Positions 22,528 to 30,220 of a stretch of DNA of 33,752 nt are shown one piece after another. Numbering within the stretch: position 1 is the first letter of the stretch; every line of letters begins with the position of its first letter. The DNA lies in IMG/VR virus record IMGVR_UViG_3300046010_011471, positions 1 through 33,752 of that record; one strand, given 5' to 3'. This stretch comes from a virus. The notes below the pieces were generated by a model that saw only the letters and a list, made by a program, of their open reading frames with translations, searched no databases and was not told where the DNA came from. A program made the translations under genes and the position numbers.

Positions 22528-23482
22528 GGGTATACCATTTGTAAGCAGAATCGATAATTTGATTTATTGTAGAATAATTTGGTTTCCATTTTAAAACAGA
22601 CTGTGCTAGTGTTGCATCGGCAATCAATTGTCCAGGATCGCCAGGTCTACGTTCTCCTACTATTAACTTGAGTGGACCGTATTTTAAATTAATATAATCA
22701 ACAATTTGTTGATTGCTTATGCCGCTGTTAGTACCTAAGTTAAACACTGCAAATTGCTTGTTAGTGTTCCATTGTATCGCTCTATAATGTGCGTCTGCTA
22801 GATCCCAAACATGAATGTAATCTCTTATACATGTTCTGTCTGGAGTATCAAAATCTACCCCATTTAATGTAAAAAACTCATTATTAAGTTTAGATTCTAG
22901 AAGCCGAGCTATAATATGTCCTGCACCTGGTGCTTGACCTAGATCATAATTGTTCGGTTCAGCACCAGCTGCGTTAAAGTATCTAAAACATACCGCGGGT
23001 AATTCATATGCTTGATTGTAGTTTAACAATACTTGTTCAATGATATCCTTGGTATGACCATACGGGCTAATAGGTTTTATCCGGTCTGTCTCAACCAATG
23101 GAACATGATCAGGGTTGCCGTACACACTAGCACTAGAACTAAAAAGAACAAGCGGTTTCTTTTTATAATCCTTAACATGATTTAAAAATGTAATTGTCTT
23201 TGCAACATTGTTATCATAATATTTTGCAGGATCTTCGACACTCTCTCTGACACTAATATCTCCTGCACAATGCACAATGACATCAGGTTGTATTTCGTCT
23301 AACCATAATAAACTTTGGCGTGATACATAATCTGTATGTAAAAAACCATCAATGTTTTTTAATGTATGATCTCTACGTTCTTGGTCAATTATATAGACAG
23401 CAATATTTTCTTTTGTATGTTTTAAGTAACGAGCAATATGACTACCAATATAGCCACATCCTCCTGTAATTACTACTTTCAT
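22517..23482 (-). CDS. galE: GalE-like UDP-glucose 4-epimerase
   Basis: 321 residues of the extended SDR family. NAD-binding GGCGYIGS lies at residues 7-14, HCAGDISVRESVEDP matches the GalE HxAG...VxES segment, the catalytic serine is in FSSSASVYG (117-119), and YxxxK is Y141-K145 (YGHTK). RYFNAAGAEP and DYIHVWDLADAH near residues 168 and 222 are GalE hallmarks. It interconverts UDP-glucose and UDP-galactose or their N-acetyl forms. The next genes, an aminotransferase-like one downstream and a glycosyltransferase upstream, suggest a nucleotide-sugar pathway feeding a glycosylation step. Confidence 0.88.
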   Translation of the reverse strand: MKVVITGGCGYIGSHIARYLKHTKENIAVYIIDQERRDHTLKNIDGFLHTDYVSRQSLLWLDEIQPDVIVHCAGDISVRESVEDPAKYYDNNVAKTITFLNHVKDYKKKPLVLFSSSASVYGNPDHVPLVETDRIKPISPYGHTKDIIEQVLLNYNQAYELPAVCFRYFNAAGAEPNNYDLGQAPGAGHIIARLLESKLNNEFFTLNGVDFDTPDRTCIRDYIHVWDLADAHYRAIQWNTNKQFAVFNLGTNSGISNQQIVDYINLKYGPLKLIVGERRPGDPGQLIADATLAQSVLKWKPNYSTINQIIDSAYKWYTRGV

Positions 23483-24255
23483 TGTATGTATTTTTTCTCT
23501 TTTAAGAATGGCATTACAACTTGATCAACAAAAGCTTTATGTGAATCAGCAGTTGGGTGCCCTTGGTTGTCGGCAAAAGTTAACCCGTTATTTTTTACCC
23601 ACTCGTATTCACCGTCGACCGGTATAAAATGATCAAAATCAATTTCTTCGTACAAATGACGCATTGAATTTTTGCCTTGCATATTTTCAAAAATATTTTT
23701 TATTGTAGTCATAAAGTATTTTATTTTATGCAATTTTAACAACCACTGCACTCTCAGAATATGTTCAAGTGCAATTATTTGTGATTGTTCATGATTATAA
23801 AAATTCCTAACATACATTTCTCCCAACGGTTCGTCATGTCTAAGTATTCCCCATCCTGCGTGACTACAATTTGTTAAATCCCAGGTATAAGGATTATAAA
23901 ATTTCATTGATTTATAGAAAGTATTATCATTATGTAGAACTGGTTGACCATAATTAAAATCTAAATCATTTCTTTGGTCAAATCGTACTAGAGTAGAGTG
24001 TCGAGACTCGCTGCTCCACATAATTCCTACTAATATATCACTTGCATCATAATTTTTTAATAATGAACTCAGTTTCCATACTATTTGTCTAGATATCAAA
24101 TCGTTACCTTGACCACCCACTGCGTCACTATAGTGTTTTTCTATCTTTAATGATTCTTGTAAAAATAATGGCCATGTGTAATCACTTTTTGACTTAGAAT
24201 TGGTTCCTGTTTTTATTTGAGAAAAACTACAGCCCCCAGTTAGCAATATTTTCAT
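23479..24255 (-). CDS. SGNH-hydrolase-like protein, 258 aa
   Basis: Shows SGNH-type blocks: GGCSFS near residues 7-12 (candidate S10), GGQGND (48-52) and a C-terminal D237-x-H239 in GHPTADSH. The first 20 residues are mildly hydrophobic but do not form a clear signal peptide. It shares this block plan with the protein at 13476-14219, though overall similarity looks low. It lies between GalE and a glycosyltransferase, so it may remove or add acyl groups on a glycan. Its ends overlap both neighbours by four bases. Confidence 0.6.
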   Translation of the reverse strand: MKILLTGGCSFSQIKTGTNSKSKSDYTWPLFLQESLKIEKHYSDAVGGQGNDLISRQIVWKLSSLLKNYDASDILVGIMWSSESRHSTLVRFDQRNDLDFNYGQPVLHNDNTFYKSMKFYNPYTWDLTNCSHAGWGILRHDEPLGEMYVRNFYNHEQSQIIALEHILRVQWLLKLHKIKYFMTTIKNIFENMQGKNSMRHLYEEIDFDHFIPVDGEYEWVKNNGLTFADNQGHPTADSHKAFVDQVVMPFLKEKKYIQ

Positions 24256-25448
24256 TGATACTTGCTTTCGTGTGTATGTTTTCTATAATCTGTACTCATA
24301 CGCAACCACCTTTCTCCGTTACCTTCGAGAATATCGCAGATGCGATCAATTGTTCCGTCGTTCCACGCACTAAATCGACCCATGTTGTTGTGCGGATGTT
24401 GTAAGAGGGGTACAAGTTTTTGTACTGCATCTCTAAGCGACCACGGCACATAAAGTCTCTCGCTATCATTTGCAAAAGCTTCGGGGAAACTTCTGTATGC
24501 GGGGTATAAGATATTAGCCCCAAGAGCGTCAGCCTCACTTGCTGTGTTCGAAACCCAATCCTGAAGAGCACAATTAAACAATACTCGCGTATCATTAAGT
24601 AGAGCATAATAATCATTCTTTTCGAGGTCTTCGTATACAGTTAACTTGCCTTCTGCTTGTAGTCTGCGTGTACGCTCCATATACGAGCTATTGTTTGAAC
24701 GCAACTTACTGCCACTGAACACACAGAATTCAACTCGAGGCCACGCATTGTATGGCAATGCTTGTAATCTGTGATACTCTTCAATAAGATCCATGTAGAA
24801 GTCCGGTTGCTTCTCTTGATCCCATCTAGCAGCAAAACCTACACGGTAAGCTCTATCTTCGAATTTCTTTAGCTCACCAGGTACACGACCACGCACTTCT
24901 TCTTTACCAAACGCTAGTCCACTGATATTGTACAGTCTACCTCGCCATCCTGCAACCTTCATGTGCATGACCATTTCTTCGTTAGTGGCAAGAATGATGT
25001 CTGCAAATGAATCTACCATCTTTTCGTAATGCCCCATCCATTCCTGCATGCCCCAGACATGAACAAAGTCATCCGGGTCAATAGTTTGTGCAAGACAACG
25101 AACGGCAATACGAGGACGCATGTTAGCAGGCACTTGATCAAGAATGTAAGGTAAGCTCTCGATGCCGGGTTGAAACATGTCTTCAAAGTAGATAATGTCT
25201 TCACTGTTAACTTCTCCTGCTTTCATTTTACGAACTAGATTCATCAATTGGCTCATGCCAAAGTATGTTCGACCGTGTGCGTCTAACACTTGACCAGTAA
25301 CAATTGCCTGATCATTGCTTAGTGTTTCGCCGGGCACGATTTCATAATCAATACCTCGTCGTTCAAATACACTACGGTTCCATTCTTGCAGTTGTAGTGT
25401 ATATCTTGCTTTATAGGGTTCAAGACCCATGTACCATAATTTACGCAT
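24252..25448 (-). CDS. glycosyltransferase-like protein (GT-B type)
   Basis: 398 residues from the start at 25448, chosen because GGAGG lies 9 bases upstream and the ATG overlaps the upstream stop (TAATG); a start at 25499 would lie inside the neighbouring gene. The C-terminal half has GT-B/GT4-like features: RVGFAARWDQEKQPDFYMDL, VEFCVFSGSK, and LFNCALQDWVSNTASEADAL, where the conserved acidic residues bind the nucleotide sugar. It is coupled to GalE and SGNH-like genes. The acceptor could be a glycan, virion protein or modified DNA; the sequence does not say. T4 glucosylates its DNA with GT-B enzymes, but similarity to those is not evident. Confidence 0.75.
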   Translation of the reverse strand: MRKLWYMGLEPYKARYTLQLQEWNRSVFERRGIDYEIVPGETLSNDQAIVTGQVLDAHGRTYFGMSQLMNLVRKMKAGEVNSEDIIYFEDMFQPGIESLPYILDQVPANMRPRIAVRCLAQTIDPDDFVHVWGMQEWMGHYEKMVDSFADIILATNEEMVMHMKVAGWRGRLYNISGLAFGKEEVRGRVPGELKKFEDRAYRVGFAARWDQEKQPDFYMDLIEEYHRLQALPYNAWPRVEFCVFSGSKLRSNNSSYMERTRRLQAEGKLTVYEDLEKNDYYALLNDTRVLFNCALQDWVSNTASEADALGANILYPAYRSFPEAFANDSERLYVPWSLRDAVQKLVPLLQHPHNNMGRFSAWNDGTIDRICDILEGNGERWLRMSTDYRKHTHESKYQ

Positions 25449-25711
25449 TATAACCATCCTCCGGCACGGGCAATACCGACAATTCCAACTAGAATCCAAA
25501 ATCCGTTAAGCAATGTGTAAGCTCTATCTTGTTTTAGAATTGCACAGTAAGTTAATAGTATAGCATCTAAGGTATTAACTATCCAAACTAGCATAAACGG
25601 ACTAGCAGGACCTAACCAAGATACTAATGTAAAACAAAAAATACGCATAACTACTCCTGCCATTTCCATAGCAGGAATATTGTTTTTAATAAAATCTGTT
25701 ATCGATTTCAT
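25448..25711 (-). CDS. small membrane protein, 87 aa
   Basis: Three probable membrane segments (about residues 15-33, 38-57 and 66-85), with GPASPFMLVWIVNTLDAILL in the middle. Not recognised by family. It overlaps the glycosyltransferase start (TAATG) and the upstream gene stop (ATGA). Possible roles include anchoring a glycosyltransferase complex, but there is no direct evidence. Confidence 0.6.
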   Translation of the reverse strand: MKSITDFIKNNIPAMEMAGVVMRIFCFTLVSWLGPASPFMLVWIVNTLDAILLTYCAILKQDRAYTLLNGFWILVGIVGIARAGGWL

Positions 25712-25926
25712 TGGCGTTCTTTTTTAACGTACCACATGTTTCTAGGTTCACGACCTTTTAGACCACGTTGAAAGTCGCCCCATGGCGATTTTTCGTTATA
25801 CAAATGGCGTTCATCAAATGGATGTCCATATTGTACACAAAATTCACGATAACGATCAAGATCGTCAAAGATGGTTGATACTTCTGGTTTCATTACCAGA
25901 TATTTTTTGAGCCATTTAGCGGCCAT
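25708..25926 (-). CDS. small hypothetical protein, 72 aa
   Basis: Not recognised. It is basic and aromatic (YREFCVQYGHPFDERHLYNE; SPWGDFQRGLKGREPRNMW), with a KKYLVMKPEVSTIFDDL helix near the N-terminus. AAGGAGAACAAA precedes the ATG. Confidence 0.6.
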   Translation of the reverse strand: MAAKWLKKYLVMKPEVSTIFDDLDRYREFCVQYGHPFDERHLYNEKSPWGDFQRGLKGREPRNMWYVKKERQ

Positions 25927-25936
25927 TTTGTTCTCC

Positions 25937-26386
25937 TTAAATTTTTATTGATAGAGAGGGTTGATGAGTCGCGTAAGTAATTGTGCAACCGTTTTCGTTG
26001 TCTTCACTTACACTTATTGTAACATTACGATCAGGATATCTGTTAGCAATTTGAACATACAAGTCGTCTGCAATCATTTCGCATGATTTGTAGTCCAATC
26101 GCAAACAATTCGTTTCCCTTGAATACAGTGATTCCAACCACCGTTTAAATTGGATGAACTCGATATCACGGTCATTGTGATATACGTCGATCGACACCCG
26201 GAAATGGAAAATGTGACGATGAGGATGAGCCAAAAACGAAACATCATAATAATCTCCGGAGGCTAGTTGTGGATCCGTACTAGCAGCCGGATAACAATGA
26301 ATACCTTCACGTTGGAAGGTTACCCAAATCTGTCTTGCTGCACGTTCTAGGATTCTTTCTGTGATTTCTCTTTGTTCTTGATTCAT
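25937..26386 (-). CDS. possible T-fold (QueD-like) protein, 149 aa
   Basis: I do not recognise a named family, but the layout suggests the tetrahydropterin-binding T-fold: an HPHRHIFHFRVSIDVYH strand with four histidines (H54, H56, H58, H61), IEFIQFKRWLESLY, then LDYKSCEMIADDLYVQIANR (C102-E103), and finally strand NVTISVSEDNENGCTITY. The SCExxA...L and final V-x-V-x-E pattern resembles the end of QueD/PTPS enzymes. The gene lacks a Shine-Dalgarno, and TATAAT lies within 12 bases of its ATG. Next to dpdA's radical SAM neighbours, a second pterin/deazaguanine-type enzyme would be meaningful, but this is inference. Confidence 0.5.
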   Translation of the reverse strand: MNQEQREITERILERAARQIWVTFQREGIHCYPAASTDPQLASGDYYDVSFLAHPHRHIFHFRVSIDVYHNDRDIEFIQFKRWLESLYSRETNCLRLDYKSCEMIADDLYVQIANRYPDRNVTISVSEDNENGCTITYATHQPSLSIKI

Positions 26387-26410
26387 AATTTATTATAACA
26401 AATTGTAAAA

Positions 26411-27625
26411 TTAATTCCTATACTCATATATTTCAGGAAATATAGGTTGGCTTTGTAAATTTCTCATATTATCAAATCGTTCAAAAGATTTGAACACTGA
26501 GTAAGTTAATGATTGATCATAAGGAAGTTTAAGTATATTTTCTATATGACGAATTTGTTGATTTAAATTAGGAGAATTATAGGTTTTCGATTCGATAATT
26601 TTAATCACTTCTTCTAAATACTTTTTTGGTAGTCCACGAGGATCCCACGCATCAGTGATACCATGTCCGTTATTAATATAACGTACACTAACATGATCTT
26701 CTTTAAATCCCTTATCTAATAAAAAATCTATACATTCAAATATTGTTTTTGAATTTAACGAACAATAAACCATACTAAATGCAATTTTGTCTGCAGATAC
26801 AAGCTCTTTTAGTTTATAGAGATTGCTTAAAAAAATTTCCCAATTTCCTTTAAAACGTATGTAGTTAAATCTTTCGTGCATATCATCTACACTGACAGTC
26901 CAAAAAGTTTTTTTGAATTTCATAATACTATCGAAAATTTTATTTTCACGTATCAATGATAAGTTAGTATTCACTCTTATTTCGCAGTCTGGATTCACTT
27001 CATACAGTTTTTCTAAAAAATGTATATTTTCTTTGATATATAAAGGTTCTCCGCCGGCAAGATATAATATTTCTAATTCATGTGCATGATTATCAAAAAA
27101 TTTATAAACAGAATCTATTTTATTTGGATTTATTTTGATAATTGGTTTGTTAACTTCTTCATGTGTAATACCGCTCACCACAATTGGCGATCCTATTTCT
27201 TCCATTTCTCTGACAGAACTGAGTGCAGGTCCGCAATAAACACAACCAAAATTACAGGTATTTTTTAATCTTAAGTCAAAATATTTTAATTCGAAGTTTT
27301 CTGACTTATTGTAAAATTCTTTATTGCCATTTTTTAGTATTTTTTTGTACCATTCTTTTAGGGTTACATCATAATTAAATTCTTCTGATGCATGACTTAT
27401 CGGATGACATATTTTACACCCTTCGGGAATAATATCATTGCTCATTTGTTTTTTAATTTCTATATTTCTTGCACCATGTACTGCTTGTTCTATAGAAATA
27501 TCATTGACGTTACCAAGATTATTTTTACTTACGCAACAGCTATCTATTTCGCCATCGGGTTGCAAATAAACAGATTTCCAAGGTAGTGGACAAAATGATT
27601 TGTTATTCCATATGGAATCACTCAC
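26411..27625 (-). CDS. radical SAM protein with N-terminal extra cysteine cluster
   Basis: 404 residues with C124-x3-C128-x2-C131 (CNFGCVYC) and LAGGEPLY near residue 217. Its N-terminal cysteines C12, C30-C31, C70 and C73 match those of the protein at 2043-3260 almost residue for residue, so the two are paralogues with an N-terminal twitch/SPASM-like cluster. The FCPLPWKSVYLQPDGEIDSC segment is typical of this group. The start overlaps the stop of the 171-aa gene by four bases. The gene is in the same run as dpdA and the B12-type radical SAM gene. The substrate is unknown. Confidence 0.85.
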   Translation of the reverse strand: MSDSIWNNKSFCPLPWKSVYLQPDGEIDSCCVSKNNLGNVNDISIEQAVHGARNIEIKKQMSNDIIPEGCKICHPISHASEEFNYDVTLKEWYKKILKNGNKEFYNKSENFELKYFDLRLKNTCNFGCVYCGPALSSVREMEEIGSPIVVSGITHEEVNKPIIKINPNKIDSVYKFFDNHAHELEILYLAGGEPLYIKENIHFLEKLYEVNPDCEIRVNTNLSLIRENKIFDSIMKFKKTFWTVSVDDMHERFNYIRFKGNWEIFLSNLYKLKELVSADKIAFSMVYCSLNSKTIFECIDFLLDKGFKEDHVSVRYINNGHGITDAWDPRGLPKKYLEEVIKIIESKTYNSPNLNQQIRHIENILKLPYDQSLTYSVFKSFERFDNMRNLQSQPIFPEIYEYRN

Positions 27626-28137
27626 CTGATAACCTCATCGTTAGTATATTTTGACCAATCCGTAAAACAGTTTTCTCTACGCATTAATTTATGAACACTG
27701 TGACACCAAACACCTGGATTAGTAGCAGCAAAATCTTTGTCATCTAGCTTAATTGTAGCGTTATATCCTAATTGTTGTATATAGGGCAATTTTACAGACA
27801 GCATGGGAATAAATTTATGGTATTCTGTCAGTCCGGTTTCTAGCAAACCTTCTGCTTCGCTTACATCAATATCTAAAGTGCACCAATATCCACGACCAAT
27901 AAAAGGCATAATCATATTTTCCCATCTAGTCCAATCTGAACTGTCTGCACGACCGTTAGGAAAACTTTGATTGGCACCAAAATAGATATGTGTACATTTA
28001 TGAGCAATAGCTGCTGCCTCAATTAAATCTTTATCTTGAACACCTATAACAAAAAGTGTTTTTTGTCCGTAGGCAGGAGTATACTCTACTTCTAACCCAA
28101 CAAAGAGTTTGGTATTATTGTGATTTGGTCTATTCAT
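27622..28137 (-). CDS. hypothetical protein, 171 aa
   Basis: Not recognised. It is soluble with probable alternating strands and helices (KTLFVIGVQDKDLIEAAAIA; THIYFGANQSFPNGR; GYWCTLDIDVSEAEGLL; MLSVKLPYIQQLGYNATIKL). Near the C-terminus is NPGVWCHSVHKLMRREN. The look is that of a small alpha/beta enzyme domain. It overlaps the upstream gene by one base and the radical SAM gene by four, so it is translated with them. A role in the dpdA-linked pathway is plausible by position only. Confidence 0.65.
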   Translation of the reverse strand: MNRPNHNNTKLFVGLEVEYTPAYGQKTLFVIGVQDKDLIEAAAIAHKCTHIYFGANQSFPNGRADSSDWTRWENMIMPFIGRGYWCTLDIDVSEAEGLLETGLTEYHKFIPMLSVKLPYIQQLGYNATIKLDDKDFAATNPGVWCHSVHKLMRRENCFTDWSKYTNDEVIR

Positions 28138-28514
28138 TATTTTTTCAAAAGATATAAAAGTAAGTTTTGAGAAACTGCTGTTGCATGTACTTTAATTATA
28201 CATGTACCTATCTCATCTAGCCAACCGTAAGTTTTTTTTATTTTACCATTTACAATATAAGAACTAAAGGAATCAAAATAGTTTAACTGAACATTATCTA
28301 TAGAAACCTTGGTAATATGTAGATATGATTCCGATGTTGTTTTCTTTAATAGTGAAACGCATATTTTGTTAACCTCTACATTATTAAAATCTGTACAGTA
28401 AATAAATTCATTATTGAGATTTTTTTCTAAATGTCCTGTAGGAGAAATATCAAATTCAATTTCATCATCACTGGCCTTAAGAAAAATATATAACTTTTTT
28501 TCTGTGTTGATCAT
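28137..28514 (-). CDS. hypothetical protein, 125 aa
   Basis: Not recognised. It is mostly beta-strand-like (KLYIFLKASDDEIEFDIS; ESYLHITKVSIDNVQLNYFD; SSYIVNGKIKKTYGWLDEIG) with a leucine-rich end. Its first 38 bases overlap the end of the B12-type radical SAM gene. There is no membrane segment. Function unknown. Confidence 0.6.
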   Translation of the reverse strand: MINTEKKLYIFLKASDDEIEFDISPTGHLEKNLNNEFIYCTDFNNVEVNKICVSLLKKTTSESYLHITKVSIDNVQLNYFDSFSSYIVNGKIKKTYGWLDEIGTCIIKVHATAVSQNLLLYLLKK

Positions 28515-30015
28515 AAATTTTTTTAAGATCCTCTAATTCTCCAAAATGTTTTTTCATATCCATAGCCCAGAAAAATTTATAATCTAGCTCGTAAGCATAA
28601 TCAACTATTTTCTTAAATCTATTATATCTTGTTTCAAACGTGTTTTGCATATTATTTGCTGTAGTCCAGAAATATCTATAGTGCGAATTTTTATAAAATT
28701 GTGGATCCCATTGAAACTGATCCAAGTATTTCTGTTCTTTCACAAGAGGTACATCATCATTAAGTTGGAATGGAAGAGTAATATTTAATTGTATCATTCC
28801 ATTAGAATTATATTTTTTCTGTCTTTTGAGTAAATCTAAAGTTTGATTAAAATCATCATCAGTTTCTGTTGGATATCCGACCATTAAAAGCCATGCTTGT
28901 ATAATATTATTTTTAAACAACTGATGTGTTCCATAATCTAAATCTTCGTTGCTAAAATTTTTACGCATGTGTTTTCTTACTGATTCACTGCCAGATTCTA
29001 CTCCAATACTCCAACGATAACATCCTGCTAATCCTGCTAATTTGAAGTCATCCTCGGGCATTGACTGTTTGTCTCTAAAAATAGCATATCCACTGTATTT
29101 TATTTTTCTCGGAATACTATTTGCTAATACTTGATTCATTCTTCTAAAATTAGGTACACTTCCATTTATCAAGTTATCGGTAAATTCAAAATTAGTAATT
29201 CCAGTTTTATGATACGTACTAATAATATCAGCTGCTACATTTTCTCCTTTTCGAAATATATAATCAGGCCAATACTTAGAAACATCACAGAAACTACAGT
29301 TTCTTACACATCCTTTACTTGCAGTAATAACCATTGATCTCGGATCATGAAATTTCCTTGTTTCATCTACAGTAACCTCTATTTCCTGCAATTGATTATA
29401 AAAGTCAAAATTATAAAAATTCCAGTCTGGACTTGGTATATTATCTAAATCCTGGCCGGTTTGTTTCTTACTAAAGATTAATCCTGATTTATTATTTTTG
29501 ATTGTGTCTATTACTTCTGTTTCGGCATCGCCTATAATTATGATATCGGCTAATCCGTGATCAAGATATTTTTGATAATGAGGTTTGTTTTCAACATTAC
29601 AATTTGATTCTAAACCGCGTCCTCCTAACATAATTTTAACACCTGGCAGATATTTTCTTATGTAAGGTATTAGAAAATAACTGAAATTAATACTTTCTGT
29701 GGTAAAAATAGATAGACCAATAATACTGGGATTATGCTCTTTTTTAATCTTTAGTAAGTTTCTTTTTAGAAACTTTAACAGATCAACTACCGGTCTAAAG
29801 TAGTTTAGATTTTCGTCAATGGTGCCTACGGCTAGAAATAATTTTAAATTATTCCAGTAAGGCTTGTTTATAAATTCAACTGCAAAGTCAATACTTAGGT
29901 CCAAACCTACAGCTTTTATTCCTGCATTATTCAAACAGGAACTGATTAAAGCCGGAGCCATTGCTGGTACCATTTCTGTATATGGTACACTAACAATAAC
30001 TACGTTTTCATTCAT
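28477..30015 (-). CDS. B12-binding-domain radical SAM protein
   Basis: 512 residues from the start at 30015, which overlaps the end of the DUF465-like gene; an in-frame ATG at 30078 would overlap that gene far more. The N-terminal part (about residues 4-170) has the alternating strand/helix plan of a cobalamin-binding domain (VVIVSVPYTEMVPAMAPALI, SIIGLSIFTTESINFSYFLI, KIMLGGRGLE) but lacks the DxHxxG cobalt ligand. The radical SAM motif C236-x3-C240-x2-C243 is in KGCVRNCSFCDVS. WSIGVESGSESVRKHMRKN is the usual later strand. Such enzymes methylate or rearrange unactivated carbons. It sits three genes from dpdA's end, so action on a deazaguanine derivative is possible. Confidence 0.85.
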   Translation of the reverse strand: MNENVVIVSVPYTEMVPAMAPALISSCLNNAGIKAVGLDLSIDFAVEFINKPYWNNLKLFLAVGTIDENLNYFRPVVDLLKFLKRNLLKIKKEHNPSIIGLSIFTTESINFSYFLIPYIRKYLPGVKIMLGGRGLESNCNVENKPHYQKYLDHGLADIIIIGDAETEVIDTIKNNKSGLIFSKKQTGQDLDNIPSPDWNFYNFDFYNQLQEIEVTVDETRKFHDPRSMVITASKGCVRNCSFCDVSKYWPDYIFRKGENVAADIISTYHKTGITNFEFTDNLINGSVPNFRRMNQVLANSIPRKIKYSGYAIFRDKQSMPEDDFKLAGLAGCYRWSIGVESGSESVRKHMRKNFSNEDLDYGTHQLFKNNIIQAWLLMVGYPTETDDDFNQTLDLLKRQKKYNSNGMIQLNITLPFQLNDDVPLVKEQKYLDQFQWDPQFYKNSHYRYFWTTANNMQNTFETRYNRFKKIVDYAYELDYKFFWAMDMKKHFGELEDLKKIYDQHRKKVIYFS

Positions 30016-30220
30016 CGCCGTAGCCAACTCGTTGAGTTTCTTCTTCCCATTGAAGTTTGCTAAGTCGACTGATTTCATCTTTGAGATGCAATTTTTTCTT
30101 TTTCATTTCTGCAAGATGCACTTCATCTACATGAGGATGATTAACTTGCATTTCGTTTATTTGTTTATCGATTAATCTGTGCATTTCTTCTAAATGTTTA
30201 ATACGTCCTTTGTATGACAT
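30008..30220 (-). CDS. DUF465/YdcH-like small coiled coil, 70 aa
   Basis: A two-helix coiled-coil protein with the pattern of the DUF465 family: RIKHLEEMHRLIDKQINEMQ in the first helix and LAEMKKKKLHLKDEISRL in the second. The biological role of this family is not known. The ATG directly follows the dpdA stop, and the Shine-Dalgarno (GAGGAGGAAAG) lies within the last dpdA codons. Its end overlaps the start of the B12-type radical SAM gene. Confidence 0.75.
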   Translation of the reverse strand: MSYKGRIKHLEEMHRLIDKQINEMQVNHPHVDEVHLAEMKKKKLHLKDEISRLSKLQWEEETQRVGYGDE

